This document shows, piece after piece, positions 35,501-47,500 of a stretch of 64,000 nucleotides of DNA. The stretch is from Laguncularia racemosa (taxonomy: Eukaryota; Streptophyta; Magnoliopsida; Myrtales; Combretaceae). Position numbers and translations under genes: made by a program. The first letter of the stretch is position 1, and each line of letters starts with the position of its first letter. The notes under the pieces were generated by a model. It searched no databases and was not told where the DNA came from. It saw nothing but the letters and a program-made list of their open reading frames with translations. The DNA lies in NCBI GenBank assembly GCA_037954665.1, contig JBBMOL010000073.1, forward strand, positions 434,001 through 498,000, written 5' to 3'.

Positions 35501-38500
35501 AATCCAGTGTGCAGCTGAAGACTTGCCCCATGTATTCTGGAAAAAATTATTGCAAGGAAAGCAACCTTGCTGGAAATTTATGCTACCACATATGAATAGG
35601 AAAAGAGTTAGAGTTACTGATCAGTTGCCGAAGGAACCAGAACCTGATAACAGCGAGCATGATAAGAAACGCCGGAAGCTGGCAAGCATCAACTCTGTTC
35701 ATACATCCGGTAAACCAGGAATGGGGGGTGAGGAACTAGTTCCAGGAGAGAAGGGGGGTAAGTTTGTTAGAGAATTGGCTTTCCTTACTTTCTTAAAAGG
35801 GCTAATAAAGTCCTATTTCTCCTCAAAAGATTAGTTTGTGAAGTTCCAAGTTCATAGTTTTGTGGACTAAAAATATTGAAACTTGTTTACGAACAAATTC
35901 CTCATTCCATTGTTCTGCAGGGAGTACTGAGCCTGCAATCCTTTCAGTGAGGAGAACACAAGGAACTGCTGAGGGCAATGTGGTTGGATGTAATGTGGAA
36001 TTGCATGATGCTCAGAGGAGTCTGTACCTCTTTCTAAAGCCAGAAGTTTCAAGACTCTGTGAAACACTGGATTTACCGGTATAACTCCCTTGATGAAATA
36101 TTTATCTTCTTTTTTCTTCCTTCTGAAGTATCCCTTTTCCTTCGCTGTTGTAGAGCATCTTAACATTTGAAGAGTTTGATGAGGAATATGCATTCCTTTA
36201 ATTCCAACTGGCTCTCACGGCGATGTTTTTCCACTGAAATATCTATACCTTGTTTGAGTTTGTCACATTGTATGGATATAAAATAACAATGGCTATGATT
36301 AAATGATATACAAACATTCAGTTGAAAAATTGAGAAGACTTCTAACCTTTTCTCTAAAGCCTTGAAACAGATTAATGGAAGGTGGATCTTATGACTTGCT
36401 AGAATGATTCTCATCTTTTTCCCAGTTGGTTAATTTGCTTGAAGTAGACACTAAACAGTGTGATACTTTAGTATGTAAAGAGCAGTTCAGGTTATCTGGT
36501 GCATTTTAAATTTATATGGTAGCTATGAGTATTTAGAGGAAATTTTTTTCATAAAGTTGAAGATAGAAAGCGCTAACTGTTGCTTTTGTTTTATAGGATC
36601 GTTCTTGTTGTCGTCTTTGTAGCCTATCAAGGGTGAATTCTTGACTGCTTTTATCTTTGTTTTTGTGGCCTTTTCTTCCAACTGGCCTATGTTTAGATGA
36701 TGCTTAGGCCTTGTTTTTGAGAGAACCCTACAATTTCTATTTTAGGCTCAATTAAAGAGGGAACCTAAGATCCAATTAGCATTCTAGGATTATAGATTTA
36801 TGAAAATGGGACCTTTCCATCTTTTATCCCATCACAATGCTCAATATAAAAAGTACAAGATGGTAGTTCTTCCCCCGACATCAGCTGCTTCCCATTTGCT
36901 CTCCTATAGGTGCACACAAACTCTACATAAGCTGATCACATAACTTCCACTTTTGACCATATTTTTTAAGAATACAACTGACCTTACATTAATAGCATTC
37001 ACCTTACATGACACAGACAACTGCTGCTACTACACCATCAATACTCGACTCTTGGCCATAGCATTTACTTCCCCCCCTCCCCCTTCTTCTTTTCTTTCTT
37101 TGAGTTGCAATTGACATAAGCACAAATAACCTCTGGTTCCCTATTAATCACTATCTCATTTTCCCTACTTTTAAATTCATCCTCCAACATCTACCTAAAA
37201 AGTTTCTTACATTTATGACCAGTTGAGCACTATTCATCACAATTGAAGCAAAACCCCTTTACTTGTTCCTCCTTTTCTTCTCTATTAAGTTGTTTAACAA
37301 AAGGAGTGCGAGTTTCTGAAGTGTTGGGTTTGCTTTCTTTCCTCATGACAATCTCCTCTGTGCGCATAGATTGGCTTTTTCTTTGGGAAACCCTCAACAT
37401 TCATACAATTGTGCTAGGCTCATAGCATAGCTAAGTCATGATGGGGTTGCACCTTCGGTGCAATAGGCTAACGAAGATAGTAACTCTTGTTTAGGAGTTA
37501 AAGGTCTAGCCCTTGGTGCTAATAGTCCAAAGCATCGTCAGTAAGCCCACACTATTGGACTATTGAAGCTTTGCCATTTCTCTCAAGCTGGCACTGGTTT
37601 TTGAACTCCTTCCAAGTTGAATGTGGTCTATCTCTCTCTAGCTTTAATAATCATAATTGCTTGTCCCCTTCAAGATGGAAGGATGATAGCTCTAACCTAT
37701 CTTATTCTTATGTTCCTTATGCCAAAATAAGTGTCATCGGTTAATCTACGCCTTTTAGTTTGATATACCATCATATAAACGGAAATCCAATTGGGTAAGA
37801 ACTAAGTTTTAACTCTTGATTTCCTCCTTTATTGAATCTGAAGAAAAATATGAAGGAGATGAAGTAAAAATATGAAGGAGAGATTTTTTCTCACTTTATC
37901 TTCTCTTTACAGCATATATAGTATAATGTAGAAGATTACAAGAGATAAAAAAGGAAATGACTACAATACATAGAAAACCTATAATACATGATATTTCTAA
38001 AAATATCTTTTCTAAAAATAAATAAATCTAATTAATTCTCCTATTATTTACAGCTCATTTATTTCAATACTCCCCCTCAAGCTGAGGAATAGATGTCTTC
38101 CATTCCTAGCTTGGACACAAGATTGTGATAACTTGAGCTACTCAGCCCCTTTGTTAGAACATCTGTTAATTGTCGTCCTGTTGGAACATAGGACATACAC
38201 ACTAACTCTTCATCTAATTTTTCCTTGATGAAATATCTATCAATTTCGATATGCTTTGTCCTATTATGTTGTATAAGATTATGAGCAATATTGATGGGTG
38301 ACTTGTTGTCACAATAGAACTTCATAGGACTAACCCATTTGATTCTCAAATTATCTAGGATAATCTTCAACCAAAGCAATTCACATAATCGTTGAGCAAT
38401 TGCCCTAAACTTTGATTCGGCTGAAGATCTAACTACCACATTCTATTTTTTGCTCCTCCATGTTATCAGTTTACCTCCAACAAAAGTATAATACCCGGTA

Positions 38501-41500
38501 GTTGATCTTCTATCCACTAGAGAACCAGCATAGTTAGCATCGGTATAGGCATTTAGAGTAAGTTTGGAGTTCTTTTTGAACAAAATTCCCTTTCTTGGAC
38601 TGCCTTTCAAGTAGTGAAGTACCCTATACGCAGCTTGAAGATGAGATTCTCTCGAATCATGCATGAATTGGTTGATTACGCTCACTGAGTATGCAATGTT
38701 TGGTTGAGTGTGAGCTAGATATATAAGCTTTCCAACCAATTTCTGGTACATTCTCTTATCAACTGCAGGTTCTTCCTTAGGTTCTCCCAACTTGTGGTTT
38801 AGATCTATTGTAGTAGAGACTAGCTTACTTCCAATCTTCCCAATTTCTGCCAATAAGTCGATCACATATTTCTGCTATGAAATGAAAATTCCTTGTGTGC
38901 AATAAGCCACCTCAATACCGAGAAAGTACTTCAGTTTCCCCAATTCCTTTATTTCAAATTCTTTGGTTAGCCGCTCCTTTAACTCATACTTTTCTCTCTC
39001 ATCATTTCCAGTTGTTATAATGTCGTCCACATAGACAATAAGCACAGTTACTCCCCCTACAGTCGAGTGGTTAATAAAAAGAGTGTGATCCCTTTGACTT
39101 TGTTTGCAACCAAACTTCTTCATTACTTTTGCAAATCTTCCAAACCAGGCTCTAGGGGATTGTTTTAACCCATAAAGAGCCTTCATCAGCTTACACACCT
39201 TATTTCCTGTATCTCTTTGAAATCTTGGTGGAATATTCATGTAGATTTCTTCATTCAAGTCACTATGAAGAAATGCATTTTTAACATCATATTGAAGGAG
39301 TTGCCAGTCGAAGTGGGTAGCCAATGACAGTAAAATTTTCACAGTATTCATTTTTGCAACTGGAGAAAAAATCTCCTGATAATCAACTCCATACTTCTGA
39401 GTATATCCCTTAGCCACTAATCTGGCTTTATATCTTTCAAGGGATCCATCTGCTTTGTATTTCATTGTGAAAATCCACTTACAATCAACAATATTTTTTC
39501 CTTTTGGTTTATCGACAATCTCCCATATTTTATTCTTTTCCAAGGCACTCATCTCCTCTCATAGCATTCCTCCATTCCTTTTTTGACAATGCCTCAGAAA
39601 CTGTGTTGGGAATAGTAATGGTGTTTAGACTCACAATGAACCTTTTGTGGACTGGTGATAGATGCTTAAGTAAGACATAGTGGGACAATGGATAAAGAGA
39701 TCGTTTAGTGCTTTCTCTAGTTCCTTTTCTAACAACAATGGGAAGATTGAGATCTTCTGTTGGGTTAATGGATGGTTCAACGGATTGTGCATTTAGAGGC
39801 AAATCAAATCTTACCATGACTTCATTATCATTGTTTGAGTTGGATTCTTTGACTTGTGTCGGTTTAGGAACAACCTTTCTCTTTGAATATACTTGAGAAA
39901 TCCTGGGATGATCAACATTTGCTAGAACAGGAGATGTTGGGAGTTTAGTGGTGGACTTGGATATGTTTGGTTCTACAGAGTTTGACTTTGGTTTGGCCCT
40001 GTCTGACACGAGAGGAAGATCAAGAGATCTAAGTGGTTTAAAGGACTCATTAGTACTCTCTTCCATCTTTGAAATCTCCCCCTGAAGAGAGTACTTGGAG
40101 AAAAAAGGCGGCGTTTCTGCAAATGTAACATCGGCAGAGATAAAAAATTTCCTGAATAAAGGGTGATAACACTTACATCCCTTTTGAGTAGATGAGTAAC
40201 CCAAGAAAATACACTTGATGGCTCGAAGGTCAAGTTTACTTTTGTGTTGACTATGGACATAGACAAAAGTTGTGCACTACACACCCTAAGTGTAAGCCCA
40301 TTTGAGGTTTTGAAATGTGGGTAGAAACTGTTAAGAAGATCTATGGGCCTTTTATTGTTTAGGATAGGTGAGGAAAGTCTATTTATCACATATGTAGCAG
40401 TTAGAACGGCCTTCCCCCAGGACTTAGGAATGTTCCCTTGAAAGAGTAAAGCTCGTGTAGTGTTAAGTAAATGCTCATTTTTTCTTTCAGCTTCCCCATT
40501 CTATTGAGGTGTGTTAGCACATGATGAGTTGTGAATAATGCCCTGAGATTGAAAGTAGGGTGACAGTGTTTGGTTGAAATAATCTTTAGCATTATCTGTC
40601 CGAAAAGTTTTTATTTTTATTCCAAATTGATTTTAAATCATAGAAACAAAATTAGGTATGATAGTGCTGACATCAGACTTTTGTTTTAGAAGATATAACC
40701 ATGTAACCCGGGTGCAATCATCAATTAGTGATACAAACCAACGAGCTCTAGAAACATTAAGGATAGTAGAAGGTCCCTATATGTTACTATGAATCAAATG
40801 AAAAGGATGTAAACTTCTTTTATTACTGATAGGAAAAGATACACGAGTGTGTTTTGCAAATTTACAAACATCACAGTGAAACTCAGCAATATCTAGTCCT
40901 TGAAATAGAGAGGAAACATGACTTTGAGAACTCTAAAAGATGGATGTCCAAGACATAGGTGGTATAACCAAATAACATTTTTATTTGATGAACTGAGAAA
41001 AGATAGATTTCTTCTAGGTTTCTAAGAAGATTCAAAGGTAATAAAGGCCGCTACTTTCCTTAGCAAGTCCAATCCTCCTCCTCATGTCTTGGTCTTGAAA
41101 GGCATAGTAAGAAGGGTAAAAAACAGCATAATATTTAAGGTTATTAGTGAGTTTTTGAATAGAGACAAGGCTGGCCAATAACTTTGGTACATGAAGAACA
41201 TTCTTTAATGTAAGAGTAGGCGTGATATATATGTCTCCAATCCCTGCAACAATAGCTAAAGTACCATTGGCCACTACAATTTTTCTATTACTAGGGCATG
41301 GGTTGTATGTGTGGAAGAGTTGAGACATGTTGGTCATATGATCTGTGGCTCCAAAGTCTATTATCCATGCATTAGTATGTAAGTTTTCTGAGGCATTCAT
41401 ATAAGGAGGGGATAAAGGTATACCTGAAAGAGCTAGAGAACATGTTCCAGAGGCCTTTTCCAAGGATCCTAATAAATTTCTCAACTTCTCAATCTCTTCA

Positions 41501-44500
41501 CTATCAAACCCCCCCACTGCTAGGTTTTCCTCTGGTTTTGACTATTTTGTCATGTGTGCATGAGGTCTTTGCTGTCCCCTAAGGTTTCCCCACTCTCAGC
41601 TTGGTGGCTTACCATTTAGTTTCCAACACTTCTCTTTTGTATGCCTCGATTTCTTATAATAAGTGCACCAGAGATTGTCTTTACTCTCCTTAATCTAATT
41701 TTCCCTATTCGGGTATCTGGACCGGTCATTTTTGCCTTTTTCTTGATGTTCTGTTCTTGCAACTAGGGCTGACCCATCTACTATTTAGGATTCAAGCATA
41801 ATAACACGTTGGCTTTCTTCTGCCCATATCGGTGATATGGTCTCCTCTAGGGAGGGTGTTTCCTCTTTTCCAAGAATCTGGATTTGAACCTGGTCAAATT
41901 TTGGATTCAATCCAACCAAAAATTCATAAACACAATTTTTTTCAATGAAGTTTTTCAAGATTGCAGCATCTTCTAGATGTTTCATCTCAAAAACTCGATA
42001 ATGATCAAGTTCTTGCCACAAATTTTGCAGTATATTTGCATATTTTGTGACTAATTTGTCCCCTTGCTTAGTGGCTCTAGTTTTGACTTTGATCTCATAA
42101 ACTTGAGCAATATCATGAGCTTTTGAATACGTGTGACATCATGAGCTTTTTTCTCACTTTGTCTTCTCTTTATAGCATATGGTATAATATAGAAGATTAA
42201 AAAAGATAAAAAAGGAAAACACTACAATACATAGAAAACTTATAATACATGATATTTCTAAAAATATCTTTTCTAAAAATAAACAAATCTAATTAATTCT
42301 CCTATTATTTATAACTCATTTATTTCAATAGCATCTTCTTTGTTCTTGCACCTTGCCCACTTTCACATTCACTGGCTTGTATTCCATCAATTTGTGCATC
42401 AACTCTAGTCTTTGTTGGGAAAATTCTAGTTAATGCTCCTTGGCTTGCTTCTTTTCTCTTTCTCATTAAGCCCTCTCTCAATTTAATCCTCTTGGTACAT
42501 AGCAATTGAAAGAAAATAAAGAAGATTTATTCTCATTTACACATTTGTAGTTATCTTAATTTCTACATAAGATGACCTATTTATAGATAGTATTAAGATG
42601 GTTAGTGCAAACATTATTACACCAAGCCTTGCTACCTAATAACATTTATTCTACCAATTGACAACAGTAAATACTACTAGAAATAATTAACTATTCAAAA
42701 CATATCTTATTTCGTACATCCCCCCTCAAGTTAAGGAAGTGACATCTATCATTCCCAGCTTTTTTTAACTCTCGAGAATATATGCTTTGACAGGCGCTTT
42801 GTAAAAATATTAGCTTCTTGTTGGTGAGAAGGAACATATTGTAGTTTAAGTCCACCCTCTTCGATTTCAGATTTGATAAAATGACGATCCATCCTTACAT
42901 GCTTCATGCGCTCATGTTGAACTGGATTTTTGACAATGTTCAATGATGATTTATTGTCACTATATACTATAGTGTCCTCAAATTCTTCATATAAATCTTG
43001 CAACAATCTTTGAAACCAAATGACTTAACAATTTTTTTGAGCAACTGCTCTATAGTTTGCCTCAGTACTACTCTTTCTAACTGTCAGCTGTTTTTCACTT
43101 ATCTGATTCGTAAGGTTTCCCTAGAGCCTGGTACAGTATCGTGATGTTGACTTACAATTGGAAGCATCTCCTCAGTCAGCATCAACAAAAGCTTCAGTTT
43201 TTCTATTTTTAGTCTTTCTAATAAATAGACTTTTATTGGGAGTTCCCTTAAGATATTTTAGAATATGGTTTATTCCATTCATATGATGTTTGGTAAGAGA
43301 ATGCATGGCCTGACTGACAAGGCTAATAGAGTAGGCTAAATCAAGTTGAGTTAGAGATAAATATGTTAATCTACCAACAAGTCTCTGAAATTGACTCTTA
43401 TCCACTGGAGTATCTTCTTCAGGGGCATAACTCTTGCAGTTTTGAGGTAATAGAGTATTCAAAGGTTTACATCCTAGCTTACATGTATCCTTTAGAAGCT
43501 TTATGATGTATTTTCTTCGACTAATGACAATTCGTTTCTTGCTTCTGGCCACTTCCATTCCTAGGGAGAACTTTAGATATCCAACCTCCTCAGTTTCAAA
43601 TTCATCTTTAATGCTTTGCTTTAATCTTGCTATTCATCAATATCGTTACTTGTGATGATGATATCATCAACATACATTAAAAGAAAGGATTTCAATCCAT
43701 TGGTGCCTACTTTAATAAACAAGGTATGCTCAGCTTCACCTTGATTATACCTTAAGCCGAACCAAAGTATTTCTAAACTTGGTAAACCAAGCCCTTAGGG
43801 ACTGTTTCAAGCCATGGAAAGATTCATTTAATTTGCAAACCCTGCTTGTATTATCTTCAGATGCAGATCCTGGTGGCAATTTTGTATATATATCTCCTCC
43901 TCCAGATCTCCATTTAAGAGGGCATTCTTAACATTTAACTAATACAGTGGCCAATCCAAATTCACTGTAAGAGATAAGATAACTCTAATAGAGTTTGATT
44001 TTGCTACATGAGCAAAAGTCTCCTTATAGTCTAACTAGATGGGCTTTATACCTTTCGAAACTGTCATCTGATCTATATTTTATGTTGAATACCCACTTGC
44101 TCCTTACAGCTCTCTTCTCTTCAAGCAATTCTACCACATCCTAGGTGTTATTCCGATACAAGGCTTTTATCTCTTCCAACACTACCTCTCTCCGTTTTGT
44201 CTTCTCATTGCCTCCTGAATGTTTTTTGGAACTTCCTCCTCATTTGCTTTTGCAAGGCAGCCCTGTAGTTAGGAGATAGATAGTATTGAATAACATAATT
44301 CGTGATTGGATATTGAATACATGACCTTCTTTCCTTTCTCAAAGCTATAGGCAAGGTCAAATCATCCTCCATTTGATCTTCAAAGTTACTTTTAACTATT
44401 GGTTGAACCAAAGTCTTTGGGAATAATAACTAGCCATGTGTTGAATTTCTAGGTCTCCTCATGTATACGCTAATTTCTGGTTTCTCTGAAACATTCTCTA

Positions 44501-47500
44501 GATTTGAAGAACCATCATCACAATTTAGGGTAAGATGAGATTTTTCTGGTGTCTCTGGACTAGGTGGTGTTGATTGAATATTAGGTTGTGATGTACTTGT
44601 AGATTGAGATATCGGGGCAATATCAGGAGGATAATGAGATGACACTTGAGAACTTGAATCTACCATCTTGAAGGTGTATGGTGTGTGTTTAGGCTGAAAA
44701 TCAAGTAATATGAATAGCTTGTCTTCATGATTAGGAATTTTGGACTCCCCCTGTCCTAAGGCACCATAATATGCCTGATTTTCAAGAAAAACAATGTCAA
44801 CAGTTATATAAACTTTCTTAGTTGGAGGACAAAAGAACTTATATCCCTTCTATGAAGAGGAGTAGCCAATTAAGACATACTTAAGGGCTTTAGGTTCCAA
44901 TTTATGTCTGTTAGGAGAATTGTTAAGTATATAAATTGTACATCCACACTTTTAGGGGAAGAAAGTTAAGAATGTGAGTAGGTGGTAAGTGTCAAGAAGA
45001 ATATAGGAGTATGAGAGCTAAGGATTTTTTATGTTATCTTATTAGTAAGATATGCAGCTGTTAACATAGCTTCTTCCCATAGATGATTGGGGACAGAGTA
45101 CTCTAATATCATGGATCTAGTAATTTCAAGGTGTCTATTCTTGCACCCAGTAACCCCATTTTGCTTAAGGGTGTAAGCTTAGGAACTTTGGTGTACTATC
45201 CCATTATCACTCAGATACTGCCCAATTTTATTAGAGAAATATTCTCTTCCCTTGTCGGTACAAAGAATTTTGATATTATTTTGGAATATATTTCAGACCA
45301 TTTTGTGAAACTACTTAAAGACATGACACACTTTAGATTTCTCTTCAAGGAGAGATACCTAATAGACACGAGTATGGGTATCAATGAAAGTTACAAACCA
45401 TTTATGCCTAGTATAAGTTGAATTACAAGAAGACCCCCAAATATCATTGTGAATTGAATTAAAAGGTTTAGATGGTTTGTAAGGGTGAATATGGTAAGAA
45501 CTTTTTGATAGTTTTGCCATGATACAAGATTCACAGTTGAACTCATTGATTCTTTTATTTGTGAATAGGTTGGGATATAGCTGACTCAGAGTGAAAACTA
45601 GGATGATCTAGGTGTCTATGCCATAACATAACATCGGACTCATTCAAAGTGAAAAATAAGGACTCAGATTTAGACTTATTTTTAGAACTAGAACTTGTTT
45701 CAGAGACATAGTAAAGATTGTTGCGTCTCATAGCACTGCCAATCATTCTTCCTGAAGTTCGAACCTGTAAAGCACAAGAAGTTGAAGAAAACATTACTTG
45801 ACAATCCAAATCCTCAGTAAGCTTACTTGCCGATAAAAGATTATATTGTAGCTTGGGAACAAAGAAAGTATCTCTTAGTTCCAAACCAGTCTCATATACT
45901 GTACCTTTTTCCCTTAGCTACAACATGGTCACCATTCGCTATTGAAATTTTTGCTCAAATTTCCACAAGAGGTAAAGAGACTCAAAAAAACATTGAGAAT
46001 TGCACATATGATCAGATGCCCTAGTGTCTATAATTCAGCTATCATGGCTAAAGCCTAGAAAAAACTACCTGATTGTGCAATGGTCGTTGATGATTGCTGT
46101 CTACTACCCTTATTGTCACTTATTTTCACCTAGCTTAATAGTTGTTGAACCATAGTGATTTGATCAGCTATAAGAGAAGTCATCAAGGGAATAGAGTTCT
46201 GAGTTCTATGGAAAGAGTCTTCAAGCAAGTAAGATCCAAGTTTGGATCCTAGTGTCAATTCTTCAATCTTTTGAGTGGAGTCGCTCATTCTAGATTAATC
46301 CCAATCAATAAGGATCGACTATAGCTCTGATACTATGAAGGAAAATAAAGAAGATTAAATCTCAATTACCCATTTGAAGTCATATTAATTTCTACATAAG
46401 ATGGCCTATTTATAGATAGTACTAAGATGGTTGGCACAAACATTATTACACCAACCCTTACTACCTAATAGATTTATTCTACCAACCTACAACAATAAAT
46501 GCTACTAGAAATAATTAACCATTCAAAACATATCTTATTTCCTACAGCCATGAATGATTCTCATGAAGAACACAAAAATTCGCCTATGTTTAGTGGCTCT
46601 TTACCAACTTGTTATAGGATTGTGCTTCTTGTGTTTGTGTTCTATCAAGGGTGATACTTTGGCTGCGTTTATCTTTATTTTTGTGGCATTTTCTTCCTTA
46701 CTTGCCTATGTTTAGATGATGTTTAGGGCTTGTTTTTTAGATAACCCTACAACTCTATTTTAGGCCTTAATTTAAGAAAGAACCTAAAATTTCTTTAGCA
46801 CTCCAGGACTCTAGATTTATGAAAATAGGACTCCACCTTCCTTTTCCATTACTCTGTTCATTATAAAAAAGTACAAGATGGCAATTTTTTCCCCCAACAT
46901 CAACTGCTTTTATTTTCTCTCCTACACAACCCACTAAATGCACACAAACTCTACATAAACTGCTCATGTAACTTTCACTTTGCACATAACAATCATATTT
47001 TTTAAAATACAAACTACATGCAAAACTGACCCTACATTAAAGATCAACAACGTAACACACAACACCTCAAATGATGCACACACTATTGTTGCTGCTACAC
47101 CAATGGCACATGACGCACACAACTTCTGCTGCACCAGCTGCTGGACACACACATAATTGGCCAGAACGTTTTGATACATGGCATTAATCTACTGTGCATA
47201 TGGGTGAACATTGGTAAGTGTGGGAAATTAATGAATATTCATTGGAGTACCAATACACGGAGATGCTTAGCTCTCTGGAGCATTGTCTGTGACAACTGGG
47301 GTTCAATCAACAATCGCAATAAAATGTTCAATTAAGGTAAAGTATGATATCTGGATTACTTGTCAGGTATCCAACTATTAAAAGCAAACGCTTTTAAGGC
47401 ACCCCTCAATTAGGGCTTCGAATTCCCTTAAGCCAGAACCCTTTGATTCTTCCACTGGAAGCTCCAGTTTCTGTTCTCTCTTTCTTAACTTCCGACAACT

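Larger units (their letters stand above)
37881..42330 (-). mobile_element. Copia element 1, 5' region deleted
   Basis: LTRs at about 37881-38069 (3') and 42144-42330 (5') share tttctaaaaata, aatctaattaattctcctat and related blocks. The purine tract (minus ttgagggggag at 38071-38084) is followed by the LTR start tattgaaataaatgag. Coding order on the minus strand is gag (partial), protease, integrase, RT, RNase H. The 5' LTR runs straight into mid-gag, so the primer site and gag N-terminus are gone. The outer edge of the 3' LTR is not sharply defined and no target duplication was identified. Confidence 0.8.
42507..46546 (-). mobile_element. Copia element 2, gag-deleted
   Basis: LTRs 42507-42719 (3') and 46336-46546 (5'), both starting tgaa(a/g)gaaaataaagaag on the plus strand and ending (c)gtaca/cctaca. 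Target duplication gcaat (42502-42506) versus gccat (46547-46551). Purine tract ttgaggggggat at 42720-42734 (minus strand). A primer site is next to the 5' LTR. Total 4.04 kb. Protease, integrase, RT and RNase H traces are present; gag is almost absent. Confidence 0.85.
36587..47183 (-). mobile_element. LTR-gag-LTR (TR-GAG-like) Gypsy element hosting two Copia insertions
   Basis: Diverged direct repeats (36587-37063 and 46610-47183) share many blocks, including tttatctttxtttttgtggc-like and tgcctatgtttagatgatg runs, and behave as LTRs. Next to the right one is a primer site; next to the left one, read on the minus strand, is a gaagaagggggagggggg purine tract. Between them, once the Copia elements are removed, only gag remains (42506-42333, then about 37850-37070), passing straight from the zinc knuckle to the purine tract with no protease, RT or integrase. 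Its own length is about 2.0 kb. No clean target duplication was found, fitting great age. Confidence 0.68.

Noticed and set aside
36597..36640. Open segment after tttatag reading DRSCCRLCSLSR, at first taken as an extra MOM1 exon
   Set aside because: It lies inside the left LTR of the gag-only element and is duplicated at 46612-46660. Joining exon 7 directly to exon 8 gives the uninterrupted family sequence.
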